Source of the DNA: JAFGBI01 sp964454025
Lineage (GTDB): Bacteria > Myxococcota_A > Polyangia > Polyangiales > Polyangiaceae
NCBI GenBank assembly: GCA_964454025.1
Contig: CAYVRP010000026.1
Coordinates: 1-64,000, forward strand
Length of the DNA: 64,000 bases
Reading direction: 5' to 3'
The stretch's first letter is position 1. Each line of letters opens with the position of its first letter. The notes beneath the pieces are model-generated. The model was not told where the DNA came from. It ran no database searches and saw only the letters and a list, made by a program, of their open reading frames with translations. The position numbers and the translations under genes are program-made. Shown one piece after another: positions 44,934 to 53,304 of this stretch.

Positions 44934-46001
44934 ATGGAGAGCACCCCACCCGAGGGCCCCCCCGCGGCGTCGCCGACCCCGCCGCAGGGACGGATCGCGG
45001 TCGTCGTCAACGGCAACGCGCAGGGCGTCACCGGCGAGGTGATCTCCACCTTCGACCGTATCTTGACGGGGGGCGATCTGTTCGTCTCCCACCGCCTCCA
45101 GGACGTCGCCGAGATCGCTCGGACCATCATCGCGCGCGGGTATGGCACGGTACTCACCGGCGGCGGCGATGGGACGTTCACGGTGGTGGTGACGGCGGTG
45201 GTGCGGGAGGCGGAGCGCCAGGGCGTCGAGGTGCCCCGGATCGGGCTCTTGCGCCTCGGTACGGGGAACGCCCTCGCCTGGGTGGTCGGCGCCAGCCGGG
45301 CCGGACGGCGCGGCGTCGCCGCCGACGTGCGCCGCCTGCTCGACGACGCCGGGAGCCGTCCCCTGCGGCTGGTCGAGGCGGAGGGGCTGATGACCCCATT
45401 CTGCGGCTTCGGCGCCGACGCCGTGGTGCTCCAGGACTACCGCGCGGTCAAGGACGCGCTCGCGCGGCCCTGGCTCCGACGGGTGGCCCCGGGGGCGCTG
45501 AGCTTCGTGTTGGGGACCGTGACCCGGACGCTGCCGGGCTATCTGGTGCGACCGGTGCCGCATTGCCGCGTGACGAACCTCGCGGCGGAGGCGTTCCGGG
45601 TGGGCGCGCACGGCAGGATCCTCGGCCCGCCCATCGCCGCCGGCGACGTCCTGTACGAAGGACCCGCCCGGGTCGCGAGCGCCTCCACCATCGAGTTCTC
45701 GGGGTTCGGGTTCCGGTACTACCCGTACGCGGGCGAGCGCGAGGATCGCATGCAGCTTCGCATCAGCACCATCGGGGTGGGCGAGTTCGTGCAGAATTTT
45801 CGGGCGATCTGGAGTGGTGCCTACGACAACCCGGTCACCATCTTCGACTACCTGGTCGAGCGCGTCTCAGTCCGTTTCGACCCGCCGACGCCGTTCCAGA
45901 TCGGGGGTGACGTCCAGGGCGAGCGGACGGAGGTCGAGATCCGGCTCTCGCCGCGGCCGATCCGGCTCGTCGACCACTACGCGCCGCCGAGCGCCGCTTG
46001 A
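44934..46001 (+). CDS. Diacylglycerol-kinase / YegS-like lipid kinase
   Basis: The 355-aa protein starts the DAGK catalytic domain at RIAVVVNGNAQG, with VLTGGGDGTFTVVVTA (nucleotide-binding GGDGT) and IGLLRLGTGNALAW. An oxygen-rich C-terminal lobe follows (FSGFGFRYYPYAGEREDRMQ). The GGGDGT and GTGNxxA motifs are diagnostic. It probably phosphorylates a lipid such as diacylglycerol, but substrate is not shown. It converges with the TMTC-like gene at a palindrome (46003-46016). Confidence 0.85.
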   Translation: MESTPPEGPPAASPTPPQGRIAVVVNGNAQGVTGEVISTFDRILTGGDLFVSHRLQDVAEIARTIIARGYGTVLTGGGDGTFTVVVTAVVREAERQGVEVPRIGLLRLGTGNALAWVVGASRAGRRGVAADVRRLLDDAGSRPLRLVEAEGLMTPFCGFGADAVVLQDYRAVKDALARPWLRRVAPGALSFVLGTVTRTLPGYLVRPVPHCRVTNLAAEAFRVGAHGRILGPPIAAGDVLYEGPARVASASTIEFSGFGFRYYPYAGEREDRMQLRISTIGVGEFVQNFRAIWSGAYDNPVTIFDYLVERVSVRFDPPTPFQIGGDVQGERTEVEIRLSPRPIRLVDHYAPPSAA

Positions 46002-46002
46002 G

Positions 46003-46016
46003 GCGCCGGCCGGCGC
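46003..46016. repeat. 14-bp perfect palindrome between convergent genes
   Basis: GCGCCGGCCGGCGC, a perfect palindrome, sits exactly in the 16-nt spacer between the lipid-kinase stop (46001) and the TMTC-like stop (46018). It can fold with a 4-nt loop, as a GC-only terminator-like hairpin with no T-run. Confidence 0.4.
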
Positions 46017-46017
46017 G

Positions 46018-47724
46018 CTACGGCGCGTCGGGCGGTGCCGCCGACCCGGCGGGGGCCGCCTCGAGGCGCGCTCGGGCCGCCGCTATCTCGGCGGTGCGCC
46101 CGAAGACCGGCTCCCAGCGCGCGAGCCAGCTCCGCGCCTCCGCCTCCCGGTGGGTGGTCAGGAGCACCTGCAGCAGCAGGCTGCGGTGGGTCGCATCACC
46201 TGGGGCGCCCTCGGCGGCCCGCCGGAGGTAGGGCAGGGCTGCCTCCGGGTTGCCCTCCGCGAGGTAGCTGGCCGCGACGCAGACGCGCACGCGGTCGTTG
46301 CCTGGCTTGCGCCGTTCGACCTCGCGACAGAGGCGAAACACGCGCGACGGATCGCCGCCGCGCCGCATCAGGAGCTGGGCCTCCGAGGCCCAGGACTCGG
46401 GATCCTCCGGTCGCACCGCGATCTGGTGCTCGAGCAGGGCGTCGTCGTCGCGGTAGGCGCCATCCTGCGCCCAGGTGAGCGGCAACAGGGCTAGCGCGAC
46501 GGCCAGGGGGAGGTGTCGCGCCAGGCTCGCGAGTCGCGGCGAGAGGGAGGCCGCGAGCGACGACACCAGCGGACCGCCGGTGAACGCTCCCGCGACGAGG
46601 AGCGACAGGCCGTACCGGTCGGAGACGGTCTGGAAGCGGAGCAAGAGCTCACCGGCGGCCACGCTCGCACCGGCGGCGAGCGCGAAACCGAACAGTAGCG
46701 AGGGCGCGTCGGCTGGTCGTCGCCGCAGCCAGACGCCGCCGGCGATCCCCGCGGCCACCAGGGCGGCCGCCGTCAGCGCCAGCGCCGCAGTCGGGCCGGG
46801 GCGCTCCACGCTGACGACGTGGGCGATGTCGACCGGGACCAGCACGCACCAGCCGAGCCGGGCGCCGGCCGCGAGGTGCGCCGCCAGACGGTCCCCGAGC
46901 GGTGCGGCCACGAACGTCGCGGGCAGGATCGCGAGCGCGGCGCGGAGCGCCCCCACGCTGGCCATCGCCAGCCCTCCGGCTCCGAAGGCGGCGAGCGTCC
47001 GGACCAGCCCGTGGCGCCAGGATCGCGCGCTCGGCTCCAGGGTGGCGAGCGGGATCAGGACCGCTCCGAGCAACCACAGCTCCTTGGTCAGGGCAGCGGT
47101 CAGCGTCGCCGTGTAGGTAACGAGGGCGGCGGCGGGCGCGCGCAGTCGGCGCACGACCGCGACGGCGGCGAGCACCAGCGTCATGCTCAAGAGGTCCTGC
47201 CGTCCTTGCACGTAGGCGACCGAGCCCGAGGTCAGCGGGTGCGTCACCACGATCATGGCCGCCCCGGTCGCCACCGGCGGGGCGAGCCTGACGCCCCGGA
47301 GTGCGCGCACGAGCGCCAGGGCGAGGGCGGCGAAGAGGACGAGGTTCAGGGCGTGCTGCAGCGGCGCGCTGCCTCCGAGGAGCTGGTAGCTGAGCCAGTT
47401 CACGAGGCCGCTCACGGGGCGAAAGAAGGGGACGCTCACGGGGGTGGCTGAGGCCTGGAACAGCTCCCAGGTCAGCAGCGGCCGGAGGCCAGCCACGCTA
47501 CGGACGTAGGGGTTGTCGACCAGCAGCGTGAAATCGTCGGTGGTGTAGCCGTTCCGGAGCGAGGGGAGGTGGGCGATCACCGCGACGACCGGGACGGTCC
47601 ACTCTGGCGCGAGCCTCGTCTCGCCGGTGCGGCTGGCCTCGCGGGGGGTGATCGCGGGGCGCGTCGCGGCGGCCGGAGCAGGGGGGCGAGCCGGCGAGGC
47701 CGGGGGCGGAGCGCGCGGGGGCAC
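46018..47724 (-). CDS. TMTC-like multispanning membrane protein with C-terminal TPRs
   Basis: The 568-aa protein has about ten hydrophobic segments. Its N-terminal region has the layout of the TMTC/PMT-like family: YTTDDFTLLVDNPYVRS, then PFFRPVSGLVNWLSYQLLGG with QHALNLVLF, then a Gly-rich loop. The C-terminal 150 residues are TPR-like (AVRPEDPESWASEAQLLMRR, then AALPYLRRAAEGAPGD). Homologues act as glycosyl/mannosyl transferases or are uncharacterised; the substrate is unknown. It shares the 100-nt spacer upstream with the DUF4388-J gene, facing the other way. Confidence 0.75.
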   Translation of the reverse strand: MPPRAPPPASPARPPAPAAATRPAITPREASRTGETRLAPEWTVPVVAVIAHLPSLRNGYTTDDFTLLVDNPYVRSVAGLRPLLTWELFQASATPVSVPFFRPVSGLVNWLSYQLLGGSAPLQHALNLVLFAALALALVRALRGVRLAPPVATGAAMIVVTHPLTSGSVAYVQGRQDLLSMTLVLAAVAVVRRLRAPAAALVTYTATLTAALTKELWLLGAVLIPLATLEPSARSWRHGLVRTLAAFGAGGLAMASVGALRAALAILPATFVAAPLGDRLAAHLAAGARLGWCVLVPVDIAHVVSVERPGPTAALALTAAALVAAGIAGGVWLRRRPADAPSLLFGFALAAGASVAAGELLLRFQTVSDRYGLSLLVAGAFTGGPLVSSLAASLSPRLASLARHLPLAVALALLPLTWAQDGAYRDDDALLEHQIAVRPEDPESWASEAQLLMRRGGDPSRVFRLCREVERRKPGNDRVRVCVAASYLAEGNPEAALPYLRRAAEGAPGDATHRSLLLQVLLTTHREAEARSWLARWEPVFGRTAEIAAARARLEAAPAGSAAPPDAP

Positions 47725-47825
47725 CGGCCGGGATTGTCCTCGCTGGGGCGCGTCACGCGCAACCCGCCCCCGCAGCGCCGCGAAGTTGCCCCGTCCGAGC
47801 GGGGACTGGTAGCGATGGCCGAGAC

Positions 47826-48563
47826 ATGAAGCTCCCGGGAAGGCTCGACGCGACGACGCTCGGCGACCTCCTCGGCGCGCTCCACCGCGAGCGAGCGACG
47901 GGAGTGCTCGAGCTGGTCGAGTGGTGGGGGGCCACGGCGGGGCGAGCGCATCGGATCCACCTCGCCGAGGGGCTGGGCGAGGCCGTGGACTCCCCCCTCC
48001 GGACGGCGCCGCTCGGGGAGATCCTCCACCGCGAGGGCTTCATCGACGCCGAGGGACTGCGGCGCTTGCTCCGGCGTCTGGCCGAGGAGCCGTTGAAGCG
48101 CGCGGGCGAGATCCTGGTCGAGGATCAGGTCACGACCCGGTCCGCGGTGAGCGCCGCGCTGCGTCACCAGCTGCGGAGCCGCCTCGACCGGCTCTTCGAG
48201 CTCCGGGGCGTACGCCTGCGCTTCCACGTCGCGGCGCGCCCGCCGGCCGACGGGCGTCGGGTTCCGCTTTCCCCGCGGGAATTCCTCCACGGGCGGGCGC
48301 GGACCCGCGACCAGGTCCTACCTCGCGGGGGCGCCGCCGGCGGGGCGGCGCGGAGGGCCAAGCCGATCGACTCCCGGAGCCGAGCACTGGCGGTGCTCGG
48401 GCTCGCGCCCGACGCGGCCCCGGACGCGGTGCGGACGGCCTTTCGACGCCTCGCGCTCGAGGTGCATCCCGATCGGCACCCCGCCGCCGGTGCGCGGGAG
48501 CGCGCCGAGCTGTTGCGGCGCTTCGCCCAGCTCTCGGCCGCGTATCACGAGCTCGTCGCCTGA
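47826..48563 (+). CDS. DUF4388-like protein fused to a C-terminal J domain
   Basis: The 245-aa protein has a DUF4388/PATAN-like N-terminal domain (about 1-140: LPGRLDATTLGDLLGALHRE, PLGEILHREGFIDAEGL, RAGEILVEDQVTT), a domain linked in myxobacteria to gliding and signalling. The C-terminal 70 residues are a J domain with the HPD motif (LEVHPDRHP). The HPD indicates a likely DnaK partner. The 3' end overlaps the HAD phosphatase gene on the other strand by 19 nt. The role is unknown. Confidence 0.8.
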   Translation: MKLPGRLDATTLGDLLGALHRERATGVLELVEWWGATAGRAHRIHLAEGLGEAVDSPLRTAPLGEILHREGFIDAEGLRRLLRRLAEEPLKRAGEILVEDQVTTRSAVSAALRHQLRSRLDRLFELRGVRLRFHVAARPPADGRRVPLSPREFLHGRARTRDQVLPRGGAAGGAARRAKPIDSRSRALAVLGLAPDAAPDAVRTAFRRLALEVHPDRHPAAGARERAELLRRFAQLSAAYHELVA

Positions 48564-49243
48564 ACGCGGCCGCCCCAGGCGGCGATGAGCGCAGGCAGCG
48601 CCGCCAGGTCATCGAGCAGGACCTCTGGCCCCGCGGCGGCCAGCTCCTGGCGGGCGACGAAGCAACCGGGCACGCCAACCGTGCGCGCACCCGCGGCGCG
48701 GCCGGCGAGGACGTCCTGGGGTCCGTCGCCGCCCATGACCAACCGACTCGGCTCGACGGAGAGCTCGGCGGCGATGAGGAGGAGCGGGTCCGCGGCCGGC
48801 TTGTGGCGCTCCACGTCCTCGCCCGCCACCACCATCGCGAAGCGGTCGCGGATGTGCAGGTGCTCCAGGAGAGGGATGGTGGTGGCTCGTGGCTTGTGCG
48901 TCGCGATCGCGAGTGGGATCGGGGACAGCCCCGCGAGGGCCGCGGTGGCGCCCGGCATGAGGGTCGATCGCGAGTAGCCGTGGGTCGCGTACTGCGTGAG
49001 GTAGGTGGCGAGCAACGCCGCGAAGCGCGGATCCTCGGGGTGGACGCCCGTGACGCGCGCGAGCAGCCGCCGTGCGCCGGCGCCCACGGCGCCCACGATG
49101 CGCGGCTCCGGGACGGGGGGCAGGCCGTGCGCACGCAAGGTGTACTGGCAGCACGCGATGATGTCCGCGCGCGAGTCGACCAGGGTCCCGTCGAGATCGA
49201 AGACGACGGCGGCGACCGGGTCTCGGTTGCTCGCGGTCGTCAT
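48545..49243 (-). CDS. HAD-family hydrolase (phosphoglycolate-phosphatase-like)
   Basis: The 232-aa protein has the HAD nucleophile motif FDLDGTLVDSR (18-28), a helical cap, motif II/III region LAIATHKPRATTIPLLEHL, and MGGDGPQDVLAGRAAGAR as motif IV. This fits the phosphoglycolate/beta-phosphoglucomutase-like group (Gph). Motif IV reads GGDGPQD rather than the usual GDxxxD, so the class is probable but not certain. ATG 49243 starts near the motif. It overlaps the DUF4388-J gene convergently. Confidence 0.85.
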   Translation of the reverse strand: MTTASNRDPVAAVVFDLDGTLVDSRADIIACCQYTLRAHGLPPVPEPRIVGAVGAGARRLLARVTGVHPEDPRFAALLATYLTQYATHGYSRSTLMPGATAALAGLSPIPLAIATHKPRATTIPLLEHLHIRDRFAMVVAGEDVERHKPAADPLLLIAAELSVEPSRLVMGGDGPQDVLAGRAAGARTVGVPGCFVARQELAAAGPEVLLDDLAALPALIAAWGGRVQATSS

Positions 49244-49626
49244 CGGGCTGCGCCCCTCCCGCCATCCCGCGCGGAGGGGGCGGATCCCCCTCGACCCCGT
49301 CTCCGGCTGGGGTGGCGGGGCGGCGGGCGCGCCGCGCCACGCGGGGGTGGGGGCGGGCCGGGCGAGGCGCGTCGGGGGCTCACCGCCGCGGTGTCGCGCC
49401 CCGCGTGACGGCGCCGCCACGCGGCCGCCGGGTCCCTGGCGCTTCCGATCGCGCGGGGGGGGGTGCGGTTCGCGGGCAGCATGGCCCCGATGGCATAGCG
49501 CGTCTCGACCCCGGGCACCCAGCGCGAGACGCCGCGCGCCGTGGAACGCGCCGCCGCGGGGGCGCGTTGGCGCCGGCGTCCGAGCGTTGCGCGGGCAGCG
49601 GGGAGCGGGCATGATGCTGGCCTGAC
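49244..49626. other. 383-nt divergent spacer between HAD gene and hisZ
   Basis: No gene recognised. It is extremely GC-rich with G and C homopolymers (for example at 49450). Open frames here are Pro/Arg-rich and shadow-like. The promoters of both flanking genes must lie in it but cannot be placed. Confidence 0.6.
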
Positions 49627-50961
49627 GTGCAGGCGCCCGATCCCGACCTGAGCTTGCCGGCTCGCGCCGCGCCCGCGCTCACCTTCCCTCCGCGGCACCC
49701 CCTTCCGGTGGGGATGCGGGACTTCCTGCCGTCGGAGGCGCGGGAGCGTGCCGCGCTCGCCGCCCGCGTGACGCGGTGCTTCGAGCTCCATGGGTACTGT
49801 CGGGTAGTGGTCCCTGCCTTCGAGCACTCGGCCGTGCTCGAGCGCGGGCTCGGCGGGCTCGACGGCGACGAGGTGCTGCGCTTCGTCGAGCCGGAGACGG
49901 GCGAGATCTTGGCGCTCCGCCCCGATCTCACCCCGCAGATCGCGCGGCTGATCGTCACCCGTCTGCTGGAAGAGCCGGGCCCCATCCGCCTCTGCTACCA
50001 CGGTTCGGTCTGGCGCCGCCGCCGCGCCCGGGCTCGCCGACACCAGCAGATCCCCCAGGCCGGGATCGAGCTCGTGGGCTCCGCGGCCACGGAGGGTGAT
50101 CTCGAGGTCGTCCGGGTGGGGGCTGCTGCCGTGCGAGCGGCGGGCCTCGAGCACTTCGTGATCGACGTCGGGCACGTAGGCGTGGCAGCCGCGCTGCTGG
50201 CCGACGTCCCGGTGGCGGCGCGGGGCGCCCTGGTGGATGCGCTCGCCCTGAAGGATCGCGCCGCCCTGGTCCACCGGGCAGAGCGGCTGGGAGTGCGGGG
50301 GTCCACGCTCGACGGGCTGGCCGCCTTGCCCGAGCTCCACGGCGGCGCGGAGGTCTGGGATCGCGCCGCGCGGGCGCTCGGCGCCACCGCCGCGCGCGGG
50401 GCGGTCGACGAGCTGCGCCGATCCTGGGAGCGGATCCGCGCGGAGGAGCCCAACGTCGAGGTGCGGGCGGACCTCGGGGAAACCTCGCGCTTCGACTACT
50501 ATAGCGGGATGACCTGTCAGCTCTTCGCCGAGGGGCCCGGCGAGGCGATCGGCTCCGGGGGCCGCTACGACGAGCTTCTGGCCCGCTTCGGTGCGCCGCG
50601 CCCGGCGGCCGGGATCGCGCTCGATCTCGACAACCTCGCCTGTGCGCTCGCGCGCGCCGGCGTCAAGGGCCAAGGTGCGAAGTCCATCGTGATCGCCGGG
50701 TCGAGCCCGGTCGTCGACGTGCTGGCGCGGGAGCTCCGGGCGCTGGCGATCGCCTGCGTGGTCGGGCCGGGGGAGGATGCCGTCGGCTACGGGCGCGCGT
50801 GGCAGCACTCGCACGTCCTCGTCGTCGATCACCGGGGCATGGTCTTGTCGGACCTCGCGCGCGGCGTCGCGCACCGACTGTCCGTAGAGGATCCGGCGCG
50901 GGCGGCCGCGGAGGTGGCGGCGATGGTGCAGATCGGGGAGGTCCCGCCTGGCCTCCCGTGA
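49627..50961 (+). CDS. hisZ: ATP phosphoribosyltransferase regulatory subunit
   Basis: HisZ is a catalytically dead histidyl-tRNA-synthetase relative that activates short-form HisG in histidine synthesis. The 444-aa protein shows GMRDFLPSEARERAALAARV, LRPDLTPQIARLIVTRL, a class-II synthetase fold with RRRHQQIPQAGIELVG-like motif 2, and GSGGRYDELLARFG. It lacks the anticodon-binding order of HisS. GTG 49627 is the only reasonable start near the fold. It precedes purA by 80 nt; the hisZ-purA pairing is common in proteobacteria and supports the call. Confidence 0.9.
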   Translation: MQAPDPDLSLPARAAPALTFPPRHPLPVGMRDFLPSEARERAALAARVTRCFELHGYCRVVVPAFEHSAVLERGLGGLDGDEVLRFVEPETGEILALRPDLTPQIARLIVTRLLEEPGPIRLCYHGSVWRRRRARARRHQQIPQAGIELVGSAATEGDLEVVRVGAAAVRAAGLEHFVIDVGHVGVAAALLADVPVAARGALVDALALKDRAALVHRAERLGVRGSTLDGLAALPELHGGAEVWDRAARALGATAARGAVDELRRSWERIRAEEPNVEVRADLGETSRFDYYSGMTCQLFAEGPGEAIGSGGRYDELLARFGAPRPAAGIALDLDNLACALARAGVKGQGAKSIVIAGSSPVVDVLARELRALAIACVVGPGEDAVGYGRAWQHSHVLVVDHRGMVLSDLARGVAHRLSVEDPARAAAEVAAMVQIGEVPPGLP

Positions 50962-51041
50962 CCCGAGGGATCGACGCCGAGGGGGCGTCTCGGGACCTCG
51001 AGGCACGTCGGCTCGCGAGGAGTGCGCGGTGGAGAGATGAC

Positions 51042-52346
51042 ATGAGCGCGGTGGCGATCGTCGGTGCCCAGTGGGGCGATGAAGGCAAGGGGAAGGTCGT
51101 CGACTTCTGCACGGAGTTTGCGGACGTCGTCGTGCGCTACGCCGGGGGACCCAACGCGGGCCACACGCTGGTGGTCGGCGACGAGAAGGTCGTGGTCCGC
51201 CTGCTCCCGAGCGGTATCCTGCGCGAGGGGACCCGCTGCGTCCTGGGGCAGGGCATGGTCATCGACCCGGTGGTCCTGCTCGCGGAGATGGACGCGCTCG
51301 AGGCGCGGGGGTACGGCGGGCTCGCCGCGCGCCTCACGGTCAGCGATCGCGCCCACCTCATCCTGCCGTACCACGTGCTGGTCGACGAGCTCCGCGAGCG
51401 CGGGAAGGGGGCGCTCGGGACCACCAAGAAGGGCATCGGACCCGCCTACGAGGACAAGGCCCGGCGAACCGGGCTCCGCGCCGGTGACCTGCGCGACCTC
51501 GACCGGTTGCGGGGGCGGATGGAGGTGGCGCTCGAGTCCTGGCGCCCGACGATCACACACCTCGGCGGCGCCGTGCCGACCGTGTCCGAGCTGATGAGCC
51601 CGGTGGTCGATCTGGCCACACGGATCGTGCCCATGCTCGACAACGCCTCCAAGGTGGTCGACGACGCCATCCGGGCCGGGCGTCGCGTGATGCTCGAGGG
51701 GGCACAGGGCACTCTGCTCGACGTCGATCACGGGACCTATCCGTTCGTCACCTCGAGCAACGCGGTGGCGGGCGGCGCCGCGGTCGGCGCCGGGATCGGT
51801 CCAAACCGCATCGCGACGGTGCTCGGCATCACCAAGGCGTACACGACGCGGGTGGGCGCCGGCCCCTTCCCGACCGAGCTCGATGACCGCGATGGTCAGC
51901 ACCTCCGCGAGGTCGGCGCGGAGTTCGGATCGGTGACGGGGCGCCCGCGGCGCACGGGGTGGCTGGATCTGCCCGCGCTGCGCTACGCGGCGCGCGTGAA
52001 CGGGCTCGACGGGCTCGCGCTGACCAAGCTCGACGTCCTCACCGGCATGGATCGCCTGAAGGTGTGCGTCGCCTACGACACGCCCACCGGCCGCACCGCG
52101 GAGTTTCCGATCGATCTGCTCGACGTGCCCGGGGCCATCGCTCCGGTCTACCAGGACCTCGCCGGGTGGGCAGAGCGCCTGGAGGAGTACCGCACGCTGG
52201 ACGAGCTCCCGTCGGCGGCCCGCTCGTACATTCGCTTCCTCGAGGAGGGCGCCGGGGTGCCCGTCTACTTCGTCAGCGTGGGCCCGCGGCGGCGCGAAAC
52301 CATCGTCCTGCACAACCCGTTCGTCGGGCGCGCCGCGGCGCCCTGA
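51042..52346 (+). CDS. purA: Adenylosuccinate synthetase
   Basis: Converts IMP to adenylosuccinate in AMP synthesis. The 434-aa protein has VGAQWGDEGKGKVVDF (P-loop), GGPNAGHTLVV (IMP-site), GTTKKGIGPAYEDKARR, LEGAQGTLLDVDHGTYPFVT and TTRVGAGPFPTEL. A GGAG ribosome site precedes ATG 51042. Length is normal. Confidence 0.97.
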   Translation: MSAVAIVGAQWGDEGKGKVVDFCTEFADVVVRYAGGPNAGHTLVVGDEKVVVRLLPSGILREGTRCVLGQGMVIDPVVLLAEMDALEARGYGGLAARLTVSDRAHLILPYHVLVDELRERGKGALGTTKKGIGPAYEDKARRTGLRAGDLRDLDRLRGRMEVALESWRPTITHLGGAVPTVSELMSPVVDLATRIVPMLDNASKVVDDAIRAGRRVMLEGAQGTLLDVDHGTYPFVTSSNAVAGGAAVGAGIGPNRIATVLGITKAYTTRVGAGPFPTELDDRDGQHLREVGAEFGSVTGRPRRTGWLDLPALRYAARVNGLDGLALTKLDVLTGMDRLKVCVAYDTPTGRTAEFPIDLLDVPGAIAPVYQDLAGWAERLEEYRTLDELPSAARSYIRFLEEGAGVPVYFVSVGPRRRETIVLHNPFVGRAAAP

Positions 52347-52362
52347 GGGTGAGGGCTCGCCG

Positions 52363-53304
52363 GTGTCGCCGCTCCCGCTCGCGCTGTCCCTGGCCGCGTG
52401 GCTCCCAGCCGCGCCGCCCGCTGGGGCCGTCGATCTCGCGGCCATCGCGGCCTACGGCCCCCGCTCGCCGAGCTGCCTCGCCGCAGTCCGCGGGTCGGTC
52501 TGGTTCCGCGCTCGCGACACCGCGGAGGCGGCCTACTGCGCCGCGCTCGCGCAGGGCTACGCGCGGTTGCTCCGGCGGCCGGAGGAGGCGTTGGAGCGGG
52601 CGGCCGCCGCGGAGCGCGCGCGACCGGGGCGAGCGGGGCCGCCGCTGCTGGCGGGTCGGGCGCTCCTGGCGCTGGACCGTCCGGAGGAGGCCGCGGAGCG
52701 CTTCGCGCGCGCGCTCGACCTCGACGGTCGCTGCGCCAGCGCTCCCGACGCGTTGCACGACGTCGCGCTCGCGTCGTTGCTGACCGGGCGTCTCGAGGGA
52801 GCTCGCGCCGCCTACCGCGCGCTGGTGCCACGGGTGGACCTCTTGGCGGACGACGCCCGCGCCCGCCGCGTGTTGGTGGAGGCGGCCGGGGCGGTCATGA
52901 CCGAGGGCGTTGCCTCGCTCGACGAGGCCGTCAGCTACCTGGGTGAGGCGCGGCGGCGGTTCCGCGGCCCCGGGCAGCGGGCGCTCGTGCTGGGAGCCCT
53001 CGGGCTCGCGCTGTCGCGGCAAGGGCGCCAGGATCAGGCGCGGGGCGTCGTCGCCGACGCCGACGGAGCCCTGCTCACGACCGACCCGTCTGCCCTGGCG
53101 CCTCCCGGGACGGGGGGACGAGCGCGCACGGAGCCGGCGCTGCCGCCCGGCGAGCTCCATGCCGTCGCGGCCGTGCTCGCCGAGGGAGAGCAGCGCGCGG
53201 AGGCGATCGATCAGTGGCGCGCGTACATCGCGGCGGTGGGGGAGCAGGGGACCTGGGTGGAACATGCGCGAGGTCGCCTCGCCGCCCTCGAGCGCGGGTA
53301 CTAG
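52363..53304 (+). CDS. TPR-type secreted protein of unknown function
   Basis: A signal-peptide-like start (PLPLALSLAAWLPAAPPAG) precedes helical repeats (GRALLALDRPEEAAERFARA, GALGLALSRQGRQDQARGVV). The 313-aa protein is probably periplasmic. GTG 52363 is 16 nt after purA. The next gene overlaps its last 41 nt, so the two are expected to be translated together. Confidence 0.65.
   Translation: MSPLPLALSLAAWLPAAPPAGAVDLAAIAAYGPRSPSCLAAVRGSVWFRARDTAEAAYCAALAQGYARLLRRPEEALERAAAAERARPGRAGPPLLAGRALLALDRPEEAAERFARALDLDGRCASAPDALHDVALASLLTGRLEGARAAYRALVPRVDLLADDARARRVLVEAAGAVMTEGVASLDEAVSYLGEARRRFRGPGQRALVLGALGLALSRQGRQDQARGVVADADGALLTTDPSALAPPGTGGRARTEPALPPGELHAVAAVLAEGEQRAEAIDQWRAYIAAVGEQGTWVEHARGRLAALERGY

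Noticed and set aside
43800..45611. 603-codon minus-strand frame overlapping obgE
   Set aside because: Obg is clearly in another frame; this one is Arg/Pro-rich and has no conserved motif.
49244..49626. Minus-strand open frame continuing upstream of the HAD gene
   Set aside because: Pro/Arg/Gly-rich, while the HAD domain begins at ATG 49243 next to its catalytic motif.
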